From assembly GCA_027972325.1 (NCBI GenBank), contig JAPMOS010000222.1, positions 1 through 47,155 on the forward strand: a DNA stretch of 47,155 bases, read 5' to 3'. Under the pieces are notes generated by a model. That model saw nothing but the letters and a program-made list of their open reading frames with translations, was not told where the DNA came from and did no database searches. This DNA is from Paratrimastix pyriformis (Eukaryota > Preaxostyla > Paratrimastigidae). Position numbers and translations under genes: made by a program. This document shows, piece by piece, positions 31,999 to 43,299 of this stretch (the stretch's first letter is position 1; every line of letters starts with the position of its first letter).

Positions 31999-34248
31999 AT
32001 CATCATCATCTCATCAGCATCAGCATCCAGATCATCATCATCATCATCATCCAATCATCATCATCTCATCAGCATCAGCATCCAGATCATCATCAGCATC
32101 AGCATCCAGATCATCATCAGCATCAGCATCCAGATCATCATCATCATCATCCAACCATCATCATCATCATGGCCATCATCATCATCATCATCAACATGGT
32201 CGATGCGTTAGGAGCGGGTTGGGTGACTCAGAATGCGCGTTGACTACATCCATCACCCCACGCGCGCAGGACGAACGACCTCAAAAAGGAGGACATCCCA
32301 GCCTACGAGAAGCTCAAGGCCCTGGGGAACATCCTGCCGAAGCTGCTCTCGGCTCGACAATTGGCGCCAGTGAAGACGGACACCGGAGCGAGCGTGCTCA
32401 CACCGAAGGCCCTCATCACACTCAAGTTGCAAGGTCACCTGCCTGCAAGCACGCCAAGACGGGAGACATGACATCCGGGTTGGCGGGTTGGTGGCCCCCA
32501 AGTTGCATCACACCCACACACCCGCACACAATGCAAACTGAATGCGCAGACCCGGAGACCGCGGGACACTTGCTTGATTATCTTCCGGCAATGAGGCCAG
32601 CTGTCGGGGCCTTAGCCGAAGGGCTCCTCGCACAAGAAAGCGACCGATCCAAATCGGGAACCTTGTCCAAGGACAACTCGTCATTGCCCCAGGGGCTCCT
32701 CCGCTGCCACCCTGGGTGGGGACGATGCTTCGCGTGTGGGACAAGGCCAGGCAGTTCAAGACCGTTGATGGCGAAGAACCACGTCCCCGGCCACCCAGGT
32801 ACCTGGACGCCTTCCAGGGACCAATACAAGGCTCTGTGGCTCGATTCTGCACGGTTGAAGGATTTCAAGAGCCAATGGCAGATCTTGAAGCACTGTGCAT
32901 TCAGGTCTGGCTCGACCTTGTCGCGGCATTGCTATCGGGGTTATGATGTGCAGCGACAGCTGGACGGACCTCATTCTGACGATGTGCACCTGGTCGGGTG
33001 GCACGCCCTGGTCCCGGTCTCGAGCTTGACGCCGTTGGGCCATCCTATCGCGACCCGACTCGAGGCATCCGAGCCCATGGGTCCTGTGCGACCAGCCCAC
33101 CACAACACGGAAGGATCGGATCGAATCATGAGAGAGAAGGCCAAGGGAAGGGTCTGCATATGACACACAAATTCAAACCGTACTCACACAGTACAGAGGT
33201 GTATCCGCGTTCTGCTTTCCGTCTTCTACGATGAGACCCGACAACACGCGAGCAAGAGATATGGCTATATCCAAAGGTCCGCACACACACCTGCAGCCCA
33301 TATTGGCGAAGCCCCCATGCGCATACATTGATACAGACACTCAGCACGATGACCGCACACAGGAACATCTGACGACCGCACAACACAACGTGGTGACGAC
33401 GCACATTGTGATGTCGCGCATGGTGACAAATGCACACAGCTCACGCACGCACGCACGCACGCACAACAGCGGGATGTACGAGTTCGCTTCGCTCCCAGGT
33501 GAACTACGGCGCTGCCCGCGGCACGTCCACCCCGTTTCAGCGTCAACGACTATGACACGGGAGCGTTTCGCAGACGCATTGATGAAAGATTGGCCAGAGG
33601 AAGGATTTTTCGTCAGAGCACGCGGAGGCGTGGAGGTGTACGTCGTGCCGACCTTGTACCTCGTGAAGGCCGACGCCGTCGCTCAAGGTGTCGGGCTCAG
33701 CCTTGGGGGTCCTCGGGCCGATTGTTGGTGCTCCAGGTCTGTTCACGCATTTGTCCACACATCATTGACATGAGAGGAATAGGTGTGACCAACAGAGAGG
33801 TCAATTCAAGGACGAGGTATCATTCACAACACCGTTCGCACGAGGACGGGCAGGCAGAAGAAAGGCCGTGGGGAATCGGCCGGCAGGAGGCAAGGGCCGC
33901 GCCGAATCATCATCAACCCCAACACGCACCCCAGCCCCAACCCGTACCCCAGCCCGAGCACGTGCCCCAGCCCAAGCAACAGCCACCCCGAAAAGCGGCC
34001 CAGCAGCTTCGGCAGCTGTTCCCATGCCCCCCACCCCCGTGGCTCAGATCATGGCTCCGTGGATGCGCCCCGGGGTCCCAATGATGGGCTACATGTCCCC
34101 GTTCCCGATGGCCCCCATCACCCCAACCCCCATGATGCCCACATCCGTGATGGGCGGCATCGGCCCCATCGCCCCCGTTCCAAAGGCCCCCATGGCAGGG
34201 CCTCAATTCCTTGCGATGGCCAAACAAATGCACGCCCAACTGATGGCC

Positions 34249-34286
<38 letters not shown>

Positions 34287-34853
34287 ACCACCGAAAGCCT
34301 CCTCCTCAGTCACCGCGGGCCCTCCAACCATGGACGCTCAACTTCCCCAAAAGCGGCGGCCGCCCGCCACACCAAATCAGTCGGACGATGAGGACACAGA
34401 GACATCCACAGACCCATCGTCGGAAGCCGAGGCGCCGCCAGCGCGTCAACTTTTGGAACTGAAGGCCTATCTGGCCAGGGAGAAGGCGGGCCGGCTGCTC
34501 AATGTCACCTTCGGGCCCATCCGAAGCAACTTGGCGGTCCTGGCCCACGCAGTGGACGCCAACACAAAATCAAGGAAGAAGCGAAACCCCGATGAGTTCA
34601 AGAAGACGAGGGAAAGAGCAAGCGGGTGTCGATGGAGGCATCTGATCGCCCGATCTTCGGGATGAAATTTGAGTACGCCCTCCGCCTTATTGGCGATCCG
34701 CTGCACGTCTGGAAGTGCGGCTTGGAGAAAAACCTTCTCAAGGTGACCATGAGGGCTATGGGCGAGGCCGCCAGGCGAATGCTGGTCTGAAGCAGCATTC
34801 CCTTCCTTGCACGTGCACATCACAACACACACGCACACACACAACACACACAC

Positions 34854-34894
<41 letters not shown>

Positions 34895-36410
34895 CACACA
34901 CACAAAACACACACAACACACACACAACACACTCACCGACAGGCGGCGCGTTTCGAGATGACTCCTTCCAACAAAATCTACATGTGGGCTGGTTTTGAAG
35001 ACCATGGCCTCCGCGCCCGGCTGACGAATCATGGAAGCTTCAATGGCCATGACTCCCGAATCGTGACACAACAAATGCTAATCATGTCTGTGCTGTGGAA
35101 CGTGCATGATACGTACGCGGGAACTCACGACCGGCTCCGCTCTCCTTAGGGCACGAGGGCTCATTCCTGACTTCAGGATGCTCCAGTGGGTCAGACTCGC
35201 CCGTGCCATCAAAGTCATGCAAACGAAAATGGCATGGACAGAGTTCGAGGAGGGGAAAGCCGTCTGGACAGCCTTGAACGAGATCCTCAACGCGCTGGTG
35301 GGCGACCCAGACCTCCGGAACAAGGAAAAGGTTCATCATCTCAGCGCGCACATGTTGATGGTCCGTGATCTGTACATCGAGGATCGCCCCGAGTGGGAGC
35401 GGAGAAGGGGAATGCTGGGAAAACAGGGATCTCGCCCATATCCCGCGGGGATCGGCACTGCCGTGGTCGCCCACACAGCAACAGTGGGGAAGGTGCGCAT
35501 CCCTCCATGGGCGGGACAGACCTCGACAGGGACCTGGTTCAACTGGGCGCGACTCGGCCAGCTCGTGTGGCGGGCTGGTCTTTGGGGCTGCCCCCGGGGG
35601 CTGGTAGACATGGGCCTCAAAGCGGAGCACCTCGTGGGTGGCCAGGACGTTGCTCGCGCGTGGCGGGGTAGGGCGCCACGAATGGGACCATGGTACATCC
35701 AGCGGGTCTGCAGCGAGAGAGGGAAAAAAAAGGCGCATGTGAGATGATGATACATATGCGCGCCGAGATGGTTGGAGGTGTTCCTCCCGGTGCATCATCA
35801 TGCTTCATTGCTTCTGTCTGTCTGGGATTTGTCTGTGTGTTGTCTGCCGTCTGTCGGTGGCTGTCTGGCGGCTTGCGTGTAGGATCTGGCCAACTGTGGT
35901 CCGATTGGAGAATACTCGGCCGAAACTGCAGAGCACATGCACGCTCAGCTCCGCCGCGGTCTGCACATTTTCAAGCATCCCTTGCTCACGCGCTGCGACA
36001 TCTCCAGACGCTGCCCACACCAGCCAGCGGCGGGAGGTTGGAGAGGCCGTGACCGAGCGTCTTTCTGTCCGAAACACCCTGAGTGCGCTCGGCAACGGAC
36101 TCTGCGATGTGATGGGGAACACGATCGCACCGAATTTCGAGAGACTCTTGAAGGAAACGCCGGCCCTCCAAGACATTCTCAGAGGAGAACACCTTGTCCA
36201 ACACCGCCCCTCTGGTGGAGTGAGCGGCCAGGACGACTGCGACATTGACCCTCACCTCCTTCTGCAACAGATTCACCTGCCTATGACGACGCCCATCCAG
36301 TGGTGCGATAAGGTGCTTGCTGGTGGCCACTATCTGATGAAAGGGAAACCCGTGCGCTATGGCGGAGAGGTCTGCGTGAATAGCATCCATCGAGTGAGTG
36401 TGATGTCAGG

Positions 36411-36456
<46 letters not shown>

Positions 36457-36616
36457 ACATCAACATCAACATCAACATCAACATCAACATGGCCATCAAC
36501 ATCAACATCATCATCATCATCATCAACATGGTCATCATTGTTCATCTATCATCATCATCCTCATCATGGTCGTCATCATCCTCATCATGGTCGTCGTCAT
36601 CATCATCATCATCCAG

Positions 36617-36657
<41 letters not shown>

Positions 36658-36775
36658 TCATCATCATCCAGTCATCATCATCCAGTCATCATCATCATCA
36701 TCATCATCATCCAATCATCATCGTCATCATCATCATCGTCATCATCATTATCATCACAATCATCGTCATCATCAA

Positions 36776-36809
<34 letters not shown>

Positions 36810-36967
36810 TCATCATCATCATCATCATCATCTCATCATCATCATCATCATTATCATCATCATTATCATCATCCAATCATCATCATCCAATCATCATCAT
36901 CCAATCATCATCATCCAATCATCATCATCCAATCATCATCGTCATCATCATCATCCAATCATCATCG

Positions 36968-37003
<36 letters not shown>

Positions 37004-37472
37004 CATCATCATCGAGCCTCATCGTGGTCATCATCATCGTGGGTCTTGATTGAAGTTATCCCCCTTTTTTTGATAGCCCCAGTACGGACAGATTGTCGCC
37101 ATCTTCAACACATCGCCCCGGGACAGTTGGGTTGCCCTGAAACCATTCCAAGAAAAAGCCGTGACGGCGGAGATCAAGGGACAGGCACTTGCCCACTTCA
37201 AACGGCAAAGAGGAGACCCAGACAACGAAGGTTCCCTTTTCCTCCACGGGCTGCAGACCTACTCGCTGGAGGAGAGAATTGTGACCGTGCGAAGCAACCA
37301 GATCGAAGGTGCGGTGCGCATGGCTCACGACTGTGTCTTGGCGCAGTGCGAGATGGAGCCCTACGAGAAGGAGAAGGAGAGCTCCAAGGTGAACGGCGAA
37401 ACGGAGCCCGACGGGAAGGAGTACTACAAGGTGAACCACACTACCGGTAACTGGTGGATTCTGAACGAATGA
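31023..37472 (+). CDS. Multi-exon transposase-like gene, Plavaka/CACTA group (by pattern)
   Basis: Exon 1 (acceptor at 31,022) encodes a C2HC finger, CKFCQKYYIRGHPINRHLKSC. A Pro/Ala linker and acidic DGEDDVLRDWDRL follow (31,181-31,466), then WGPLLNRS...FGARECLPEAF (31,546-31,655) and NDLKKEDIPAYEKLKALG from 32,270. Further on are VYVVPTLYLVKADAVAQGVG with CWC (to 33,736), a Pro-rich exon with a (P)n run near 34,250, LRLIGDPLHVWKCGLEKNLL, a GSFNGHDSRIVTQQML exon (34,943-35,112), IPDFRMLQWVRLARAIKVMQ, GPIGEYSAETAEHMHAQLRR (35,883-35,958), and QYGQIVAIFNTSPRDSWVAL with a stop at 37,470. The FGP-x-ATE and LH-x3-KG patterns fit Plavaka-like transposases. Introns include 42, 79, 614, 158, 177 and 49 bp. 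Exons between 32,450 and 33,500 and a frame change near 34,605 are unresolved, and the catalytic triad is not assigned. Confidence 0.55.
31722..32205. repeat. (CAT)n array within an intron of the transposase-like gene
   Basis: About 480 bp of TCATCA repeats with CATGGT and CAGCATCAGCATCCAG variants, inside the intron 31,656-32,269. It is preceded by the 34-bp leader AGTGAGTGTGATGTCAGGTC..., which also precedes the array at 36,413. Confidence 0.9.
34815..34935. repeat. (CA)n array within an intron
   Basis: A CACAACAC/CACACA tract occupying most of the 158-bp intron 34,785-34,942, which begins GTCTGA and ends GACAG. Confidence 0.9.
36413..37030. repeat. (CAT)n array within the last intron of the transposase-like gene
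   Basis: About 620 bp of TCATCA repeats with CCAATCATC, TCATTATCA and CGTCATCA variants, between the exon ending near 36,369 or 36,393 and the last exon starting about 37,077. Confidence 0.9.
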
Positions 37473-37511
37473 AGAGGGAGTGTCCTGCCTCTGGGGGGTG
37501 GTGGTAGGTGT

Positions 37512-37542
<31 letters not shown>

Positions 37543-38689
37543 GGGGGTTGGGGTCCCCAGGAGTGGCAGATGATCGAGGCGGCACAGACCTCGAGGGATG
37601 CCGAGGAGCTCGACCCAGAGCCATCCGGGACATTGCTGACAATGGCCGCCTGGAAGCCGCCCGGGGTCCACGTTGTATCGCACCCACCACACCACGGCAG
37701 TATTTCGACCAGGTTCCCGACGGAAAACAGAAAAAAATCGCAAAAATCATGGAGGGAAATCCAGAAAAAGGTGGGGTGGGTGGGGAGGGGTGGGGGGGGG
37801 GGGGAGGGAGGGAGGGGTGATGGTGGTGAAGGGGGGGGGGGGTGATGATGGTGGTGGTGGTGGAGGGGACGAGATGTGGTGTGGGACGAGGGAGGGGCAG
37901 GCGAGCGGACGGGAGGGACTGCTCGGTCGGGGCGGCATGGCCAGCGGGAAGACGGCCGGCATATCGGGCTGGTCGCCCCCGCCCCCGGTGCCCCGCCTGA
38001 GGCTGCTGGCTGCTTGGGAGGGGGGGGGGGGGGGGGGGGGGGAGGGAGGGAGGCCGGATGTGGAGGTTGATGAGGAAGATGTAGGGTCGGCGGGCCTGGC
38101 TGGCTTGGATGACGTGACAGGGTGCCGGCAGGGACGCAGGGAGCCCAACTGTGGTAGGGTGGATCGGTGGTCAGCACACGCAAACGCATCACCGCAGACC
38201 AAAAGAAATGGTGAACGAAAGAGAAAACAGAAGCGGAGATCACAAAGACGCAATGAAGAGGAGGCATAGCATGAGATCGCGCGATCGCTTGAGGTCAAGC
38301 TTCCGTTCCCACTCGCTTCTGAGTCAACGAATAAACATAGGCTTGCATTTCGACGATAAAACCAGTGTCCGACTCGTTTAGAGTCCGTTCGTGGGTGAGC
38401 AGATCTCTTTGATCTGTAAGGCAGACGGGCAAGCGCGCTCAGGTTTCCAGAAAAGGTCTTGTTAGCGTTATTCATCCCCGATGGTAAGCTTTTGAAAAGC
38501 TTAAGAAAGGGAAAAGGCATGAAAACCTTATGATAACCTTTTTGCCTTCAAGGTTAAGCTCAACGGAAAGCTTAAGGAAGGGTTAAAAGTCAAACCTTAC
38601 CTTAAGATTAGGCCAAACACCTTTAGATAACCCGACCGCAGAGGCGAATTTAGGATTTCGACCCCGTTGAGGTTTAGGTAAGGTTTGCA
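37473..38689. other. No gene seen; poly-G tracts and AT-rich subterminal segment
   Basis: After the last stop there is a (GT)n run passing into more than 20 consecutive G (37,510-37,547), further G runs at 37,792-37,802, 37,830-37,841 and 38,019-38,041, and GGT/GGA-rich DNA. 38,470-38,650 is AT-rich with AAGCTTAAG and CCTTAA motifs and forms the inner right end of the candidate 15-kb element. Confidence 0.5.
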
Positions 38690-38776
38690 AAAACGTGCGT
38701 CGATTAACACGAGACAGACTGACCCCGTGATAACGTACATAACCCTGGGTAACTCCATGTCGCTGAAACGCACCAT

Positions 38777-40060
38777 TAACGTGGGAACCTATAACCCGAG
38801 AATCGCCACCAAACCCGACACCAAAAACGGCCTCGCCGGCAGAGCTCGGAGCGACTCTGGGGGCTCCCAATTGGCCCGCCAGACCGGACGGGTCTCCGAG
38901 TTTTACCCGCTGTCGCGGCGAAGGCCGCAGCCAAACCGATCGACCAGGCTCGATCGAAACCAGTTTGTTGAAGTTGTTCGTCCAAGAAGAGCCTTTCACT
39001 GGCGAACCCCCTGCGGAGTGGCCACAACTCGTTGGCGTATCTTTTTGAAAGTGGAACTGTGTCCAACCCGAACATTTCACCGACATTAAATGTCGACTGA
39101 TGATCTTCGACCACCCCGTCTGTCTTCATTCCATCACGAATCCTCTCGATCCCAAACGCCCGTCCACAGTCTTTCCGCGATCTGTGGTTGCCATCCGCGG
39201 GACCATGCATGCGCCGAGCGCACAACCGCTTTCCTGGCCACGGGGGCCCCTGACCCGTCTCGGCGAGGCGTGGCAGAGGGAGGAGGTCCGCGTCAGTTGG
39301 TCGGGTGGCTTCCGTTGATGGTCCTCTCCAGTTCCCTGGACACACGAGGTGCCCCGGAGAAACACCCAGAGCACAGGGGCCAGAATTCATGTGGCCCCCC
39401 CGGATCAGGGACCCCATCGCCGCCCCGGCAAAGGTGACGCGTTTTGCAGGCGAGACGCCAGTTCTTGCCTTCACCTCGGGACTCCGTGGATCCATCGATT
39501 CATGGTGGGAGGGATCCCCCCGGGGGCACCTGCCCCTCCGCGGCGCTTTGACTCCGCGTTTTGCGGCCCTGCCATGCCCCCGCTGCCCACCCCCACTCAG
39601 CTGACAGTGTCCCGCCCCCCCTCTCCCGGGGGTGTGAATATATGCCTCCCCTTGGACACGGGACACGTGTTGTCCTGTTCCAGGCGCCATGACCGCCTCC
39701 GTGCCGGGGCGATTGCCTTGCCCCAACCCTGCCTGCCGCGTCACCCCCCGACCTCGGCGCCGCATCGTGATTTTTGCATGTTTCTACGTAACACGTCGAG
39801 TTGCAATAGATCCGCATGTTAGTTTTTCTGTTCTGCTGCCATTTGGGCAGGTTGGGTCCGGAATGAGGTCGACATCTGATCGAGGTCCTGGACCAGCCAT
39901 CCCTCACCGGGATTCTCTGGGCCTACGTTGAGTTTCTTTGGGGTTTGGGGTTTCCGGATCTCCTGACGCCTCCAGGGGTGCGCCCCCGGAAGGACCCCAA
40001 AATCAAATTTCAATTGTGCCGGGTTTGGTGGCTATTCTCGGGTTATAAGTTCCCACGTTA
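38777..40060. repeat. 45-bp imperfect inverted repeat flanking 1.2 kb
   Basis: 38,777-38,821 (TAACGTGGGAACCTATAACC...) is the reverse complement of 40,016-40,060 with about three mismatches. A further weak copy of the word (AACGTACATAACCC) lies just outside at about 38,733. The interior has one long minus-strand open frame with no recognised domain. It may be a small non-autonomous trans­poson; no target-site duplication was found. Confidence 0.6.
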
Positions 40061-40238
40061 CGGCGTATCCTGCATTTTTCTCTCGTCTGTTCGATTCTGC
40101 CCACGCCCAGCCTTTGTTGTAAATGAATTAAAATTCCTCTGCTTTTTCTGGGTCGTTTGTTTTCGTGTCACATCTTCTGGCCTGCTTCATGTTTTTCTTT
40201 TTTTCTTTTCCTCTCATCCAACTCCGCTTCGTCACAGG

Positions 40239-43014
40239 GGCAGGTTCGTCACTCCCTGCGCGAATTCTCCCTCAAGGTTTGCTTTTTTCGGATTTGCTGT
40301 CCACAATCACATTCGTGCTAGTGCCCCCCCATCGGCCGCTCGGCCCTCTTCAACGCGAGCTCTGGGAGGCCTTGATTCAAGGAATGGGCCTCCTCCCTCC
40401 CGATGGCTTTGCGGTTTGTGCCGTTTCTTTGGTTCGATGTCGAGCCCTCTCTGCCAGGTTCCGTTCCTTCCAAGGTCACTCTGCGACTTCAGCGAAAGGA
40501 GCTTCCTTCAAGGCGATGCGGTGCGGCTGATCAGCCTGGCGTTCCGTCAAGTGCAGAAAGTGCGCCAGTTGGAAAACCCCGGCGAGCAAGCCCTTCGAGC
40601 TGCCCTGTCCTTCTTCCAAGCAGTGATCGGAAATTTTCGCGCGTCTGTTGTTGATGTTGCTTCAGACCCCCTTTCTCACTGCTACCGCTGTGTTCCCCCG
40701 TACATAGTGATGTGCGCCTCCCCAAGGATCGCCCCAGTCGCAAGGGCCGTTCCACCCCGCCGCCAACCCCCGACGACACTCTTCGGCCCGACCTCCTTGT
40801 GGCTTCGCGGGGTGGGCAATGGGGGATTGTGATTGAGTTCGAGGCTGCCCTTTCGGAGGTTGGCCATTCTCTCGAGAGCCTCTTCCAAAAAATCGTCGAT
40901 CTATCCCAGGTCAATGCACCCCAGTTGCCCCGGTCGACCGGCCGTGGAGCGGTCACTTCACCTGCAGCAGTCGCCAGATCGCCTCCCCCCGCAGCCCCCA
41001 CCGCCTCCTCCACCGACCTGCCTCTGGAACTTGCACCGCTTCCGGCATCCCCCACCACCGATGCGACGGCACTCCCCACTGCCGCCGCCGCCGGCCCGAA
41101 GGGTCTGTCCTCCCCAGCTTTTGAAGGGACGCCGCTTCATCGGGCTTCTTCACACTGGGACTTCAGTTCCTGAGATCTTCGACCTGCTTCGGAGGCAGGA
41201 AGGCACAGCGGCGGCTTTCTTTGCGGGGCACATGACCACCCTGTCAGCACCGGCTCTCGTGCGGGTGGCGCTCCACTCGCTCACGTTCGCCCGATATGCC
41301 TCCTACCCAACGCTCTGGGCGGAGGAGCTGGGGCAGATCATTCTGGATTTGGGTCCGTGCCGTCCGTGTGATGATGTTGTTTTCTTCCCTCTGCATCCCC
41401 CCCGTATTTTATTTTCTTTTGTTGACAAGCGATCGGATGATGACTGATCACATTTCGATCACATTTCGACATACCCGTGACCATATCCGTGACCAGTAGA
41501 AACGGCCCTGGAGTCTCGAACGCGGAATCAAGAAAAATACCCATCACCCCCGAAACACACACACGCACCCCTCCGTGCCTGACCTCTGAACCCGAGGAAA
41601 GTGGTGTTCGGCTCACGGCGGGTGATCTTGTTGTTGACGGGCTGTTGTTTTTCTGTTTTTTCCCCTTCCGCTCTTGTAGAGCTCATCATGCGGCGCCCCC
41701 ACTGGGACGACGACGGCATCAACACGAAGATCAGTGAGATTGCGGGGAAACTGCGCGCCCTCCCCAAAGAGGGACCACGCCCTCTGTCTGACGACCTGCT
41801 GGCCGCCGTGAACCTCTCGCTCCACTGCACGGTAACCCAGGATCAATGTTCCCAGCTTAACGCGTATACCGCGGGGTCCCTGCATCCGCCCGCCTTCCCG
41901 GCAGCAAAGCGATACTACGCCGCGTTCAATGGCCTTGTCGAGACGGCTGCCTTCCTCCTCGAGTGCGCTCAGTCCGCACCCTGGGAACCTACCCTTCCCC
42001 GCCCCATACCTCCACTCTCCTTCCCCAACTGGGAGGACCACGCCAATTCTGCGAGCGCCATCTCCTTCTTTGGCACGCACCCGCCTCCCGGTCCTCCGGT
42101 TCTCCTCTCCGGCCAATCGGCCCCGGATTGGGGCTATCTTGATGGGCTCTGCTTGGAGCTTTGCCATGCCCTGATCGGGCACATTGACAAGCCGCACATC
42201 CTCAGCCATAAGATTCGGAACTTTGCATCCCATGCGGCGTCCCCGTCCCCGTCCCCGTCCCCGTCCCCGTCCCCGTCCCCGTCCCCGGCCCCGGCCCCGG
42301 CCCCGGCCCCGGCCCCGGCCCCGGCCCCGTCCCCGGCCCCGTCCCCGGCCCCGGCCCCGCACCTGCCCTTCCTGTCCCCCGAGGATGTGGCCCCTTATGG
42401 CCTCATCATCCGGCCCGATGAGGCCGTGCTGGTGGTCTTGCGGGGTGGCAAGTTCTCCATCCTGGGCACCTTCTCGATGTCCTCGTACCTGGATCATCTC
42501 TTCCTCGTTTGTCACTTTGCTTGGATTGTCGGCCTGGGGTCCCCCCCCAAGCTGCCCAGCGTGTCACCCTGGGCGGATCCCAGCCCTGCATCGTCACCCA
42601 GCACACCCGGCAGCAGGGGACCGCCCGGCCGGGGACCGCCCGGCCGGGGAACGCCCAGCCAGGGAACGCCCAGCCAGGGAACGCCCAGCCGGCCGGCCAG
42701 CCGGGGAACGCCCAACCAGGGACCGCCCAACCGGGGAACGCCCGGCAGTCCCCGCGAAGACCGACACCACTCACGGCCGCCGGGGCCCTCGGGCAGCAGC
42801 GCCGGTCTGTCCTCCCGTGTCTACTTTTTGCAAAGCTGATGCTTGGGCATGGGGATGACCACGCACAGAACGAAAGCAGCCCCGGCAAGACGCCCCCGCC
42901 CAGGCACAGAAACTTTCGGCTCCCCAAGAGCTGCTGGCCCCGCTCTATGGCGGACTCGAAGCAGCCGAGAAGGCTCCCTCGGCCTCTGCTGATGGAAGAC
43001 TTGGTTGCCTTTGA
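40239..43014 (+). CDS. Six-exon gene of unknown function with (SP)n/(AP)n and GTPSQ repeats
   Basis: Exons: about 40,239-40,413, 40,458-40,642, 40,708-41,102, 41,167-41,352, 41,680-42,804 and 42,869-43,014. Introns of 44, 65, 64, 327 and 64 bp (donors GTTTGT, GTCTGT, GTCTGT, GTCCGT, GTCTGT; AG acceptors) each restore the frame exactly. Readable blocks include LQRELWEALIQGMGLLPPDG, LISLAFRQVQKVRQLENPGE, GIVIEFEAALSEVGHSLESL, EIFDLLRRQEGTAAAFFAGH, RRPHWDDDGINTKISEIAGK, YYAAFNGLVETAAFLLECAQ, YGLIIRPDEAVLVVLRGGKF and SAPQELLAPLYGGLEAAEKA before the stop at 43,012. A pyrimidine tract and CACAG precede 40,239, so at least one upstream exon is likely; the start is unknown. No family recognised. Low-complexity repeats sit in exon 5. 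Confidence 0.65.
42238..42357 (+). repeat. Hexanucleotide (CCGTCC)n/(CCGGCC)n array within exon 5
   Basis: About twenty units code Ser-Pro then Ala-Pro repeats. It passes from pure CCGTCC to CCGGCC, which looks like a single-base variant spreading through the array. Confidence 0.9.
42617..42745 (+). repeat. 15-bp tandem repeat within exon 5
   Basis: Units of GGGGAACGCCCAGCC type repeat about eight times and code G-T-P-S-Q or G-P-P-G-R. Confidence 0.85.
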
Positions 43015-43299
43015 CCGATCCTTGTCGCCTTCCCGGAGTTCTGCCTTTCTCTCGGTCTCTCTCCTGGTCTTCTGTCTCTCTCTCTCTCTCTCTCTCATAT
43101 TCCGAAAACCGAGCCACCGGGGCCCGTAAAGGGAACACGAGAAAGACCGAAATCACCCAAGACACAAAAGGGAAAACAAAAGGGAGGGAGGACCCCACCA
43201 CCCCGCACACCCCTTAACGGGCGCGCACGAGAAGGTTTGCGTCGAACACCTCGCGCACTTGGCACGGGGGGCACGGGCAGGAGGTGACCGGCTCGCGAG

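Noticed and set aside
38776-39765. 329-residue minus-strand open frame
   Set aside because: It runs through one arm of the inverted repeat and has no recognised motif, so coding is not supported.
42507-42583. A further intron (GTTTGT...CCCAG, 77 bp) in the six-exon gene
   Set aside because: It would move to a frame that does not join correctly to the last exon at 42,869, while reading through does.
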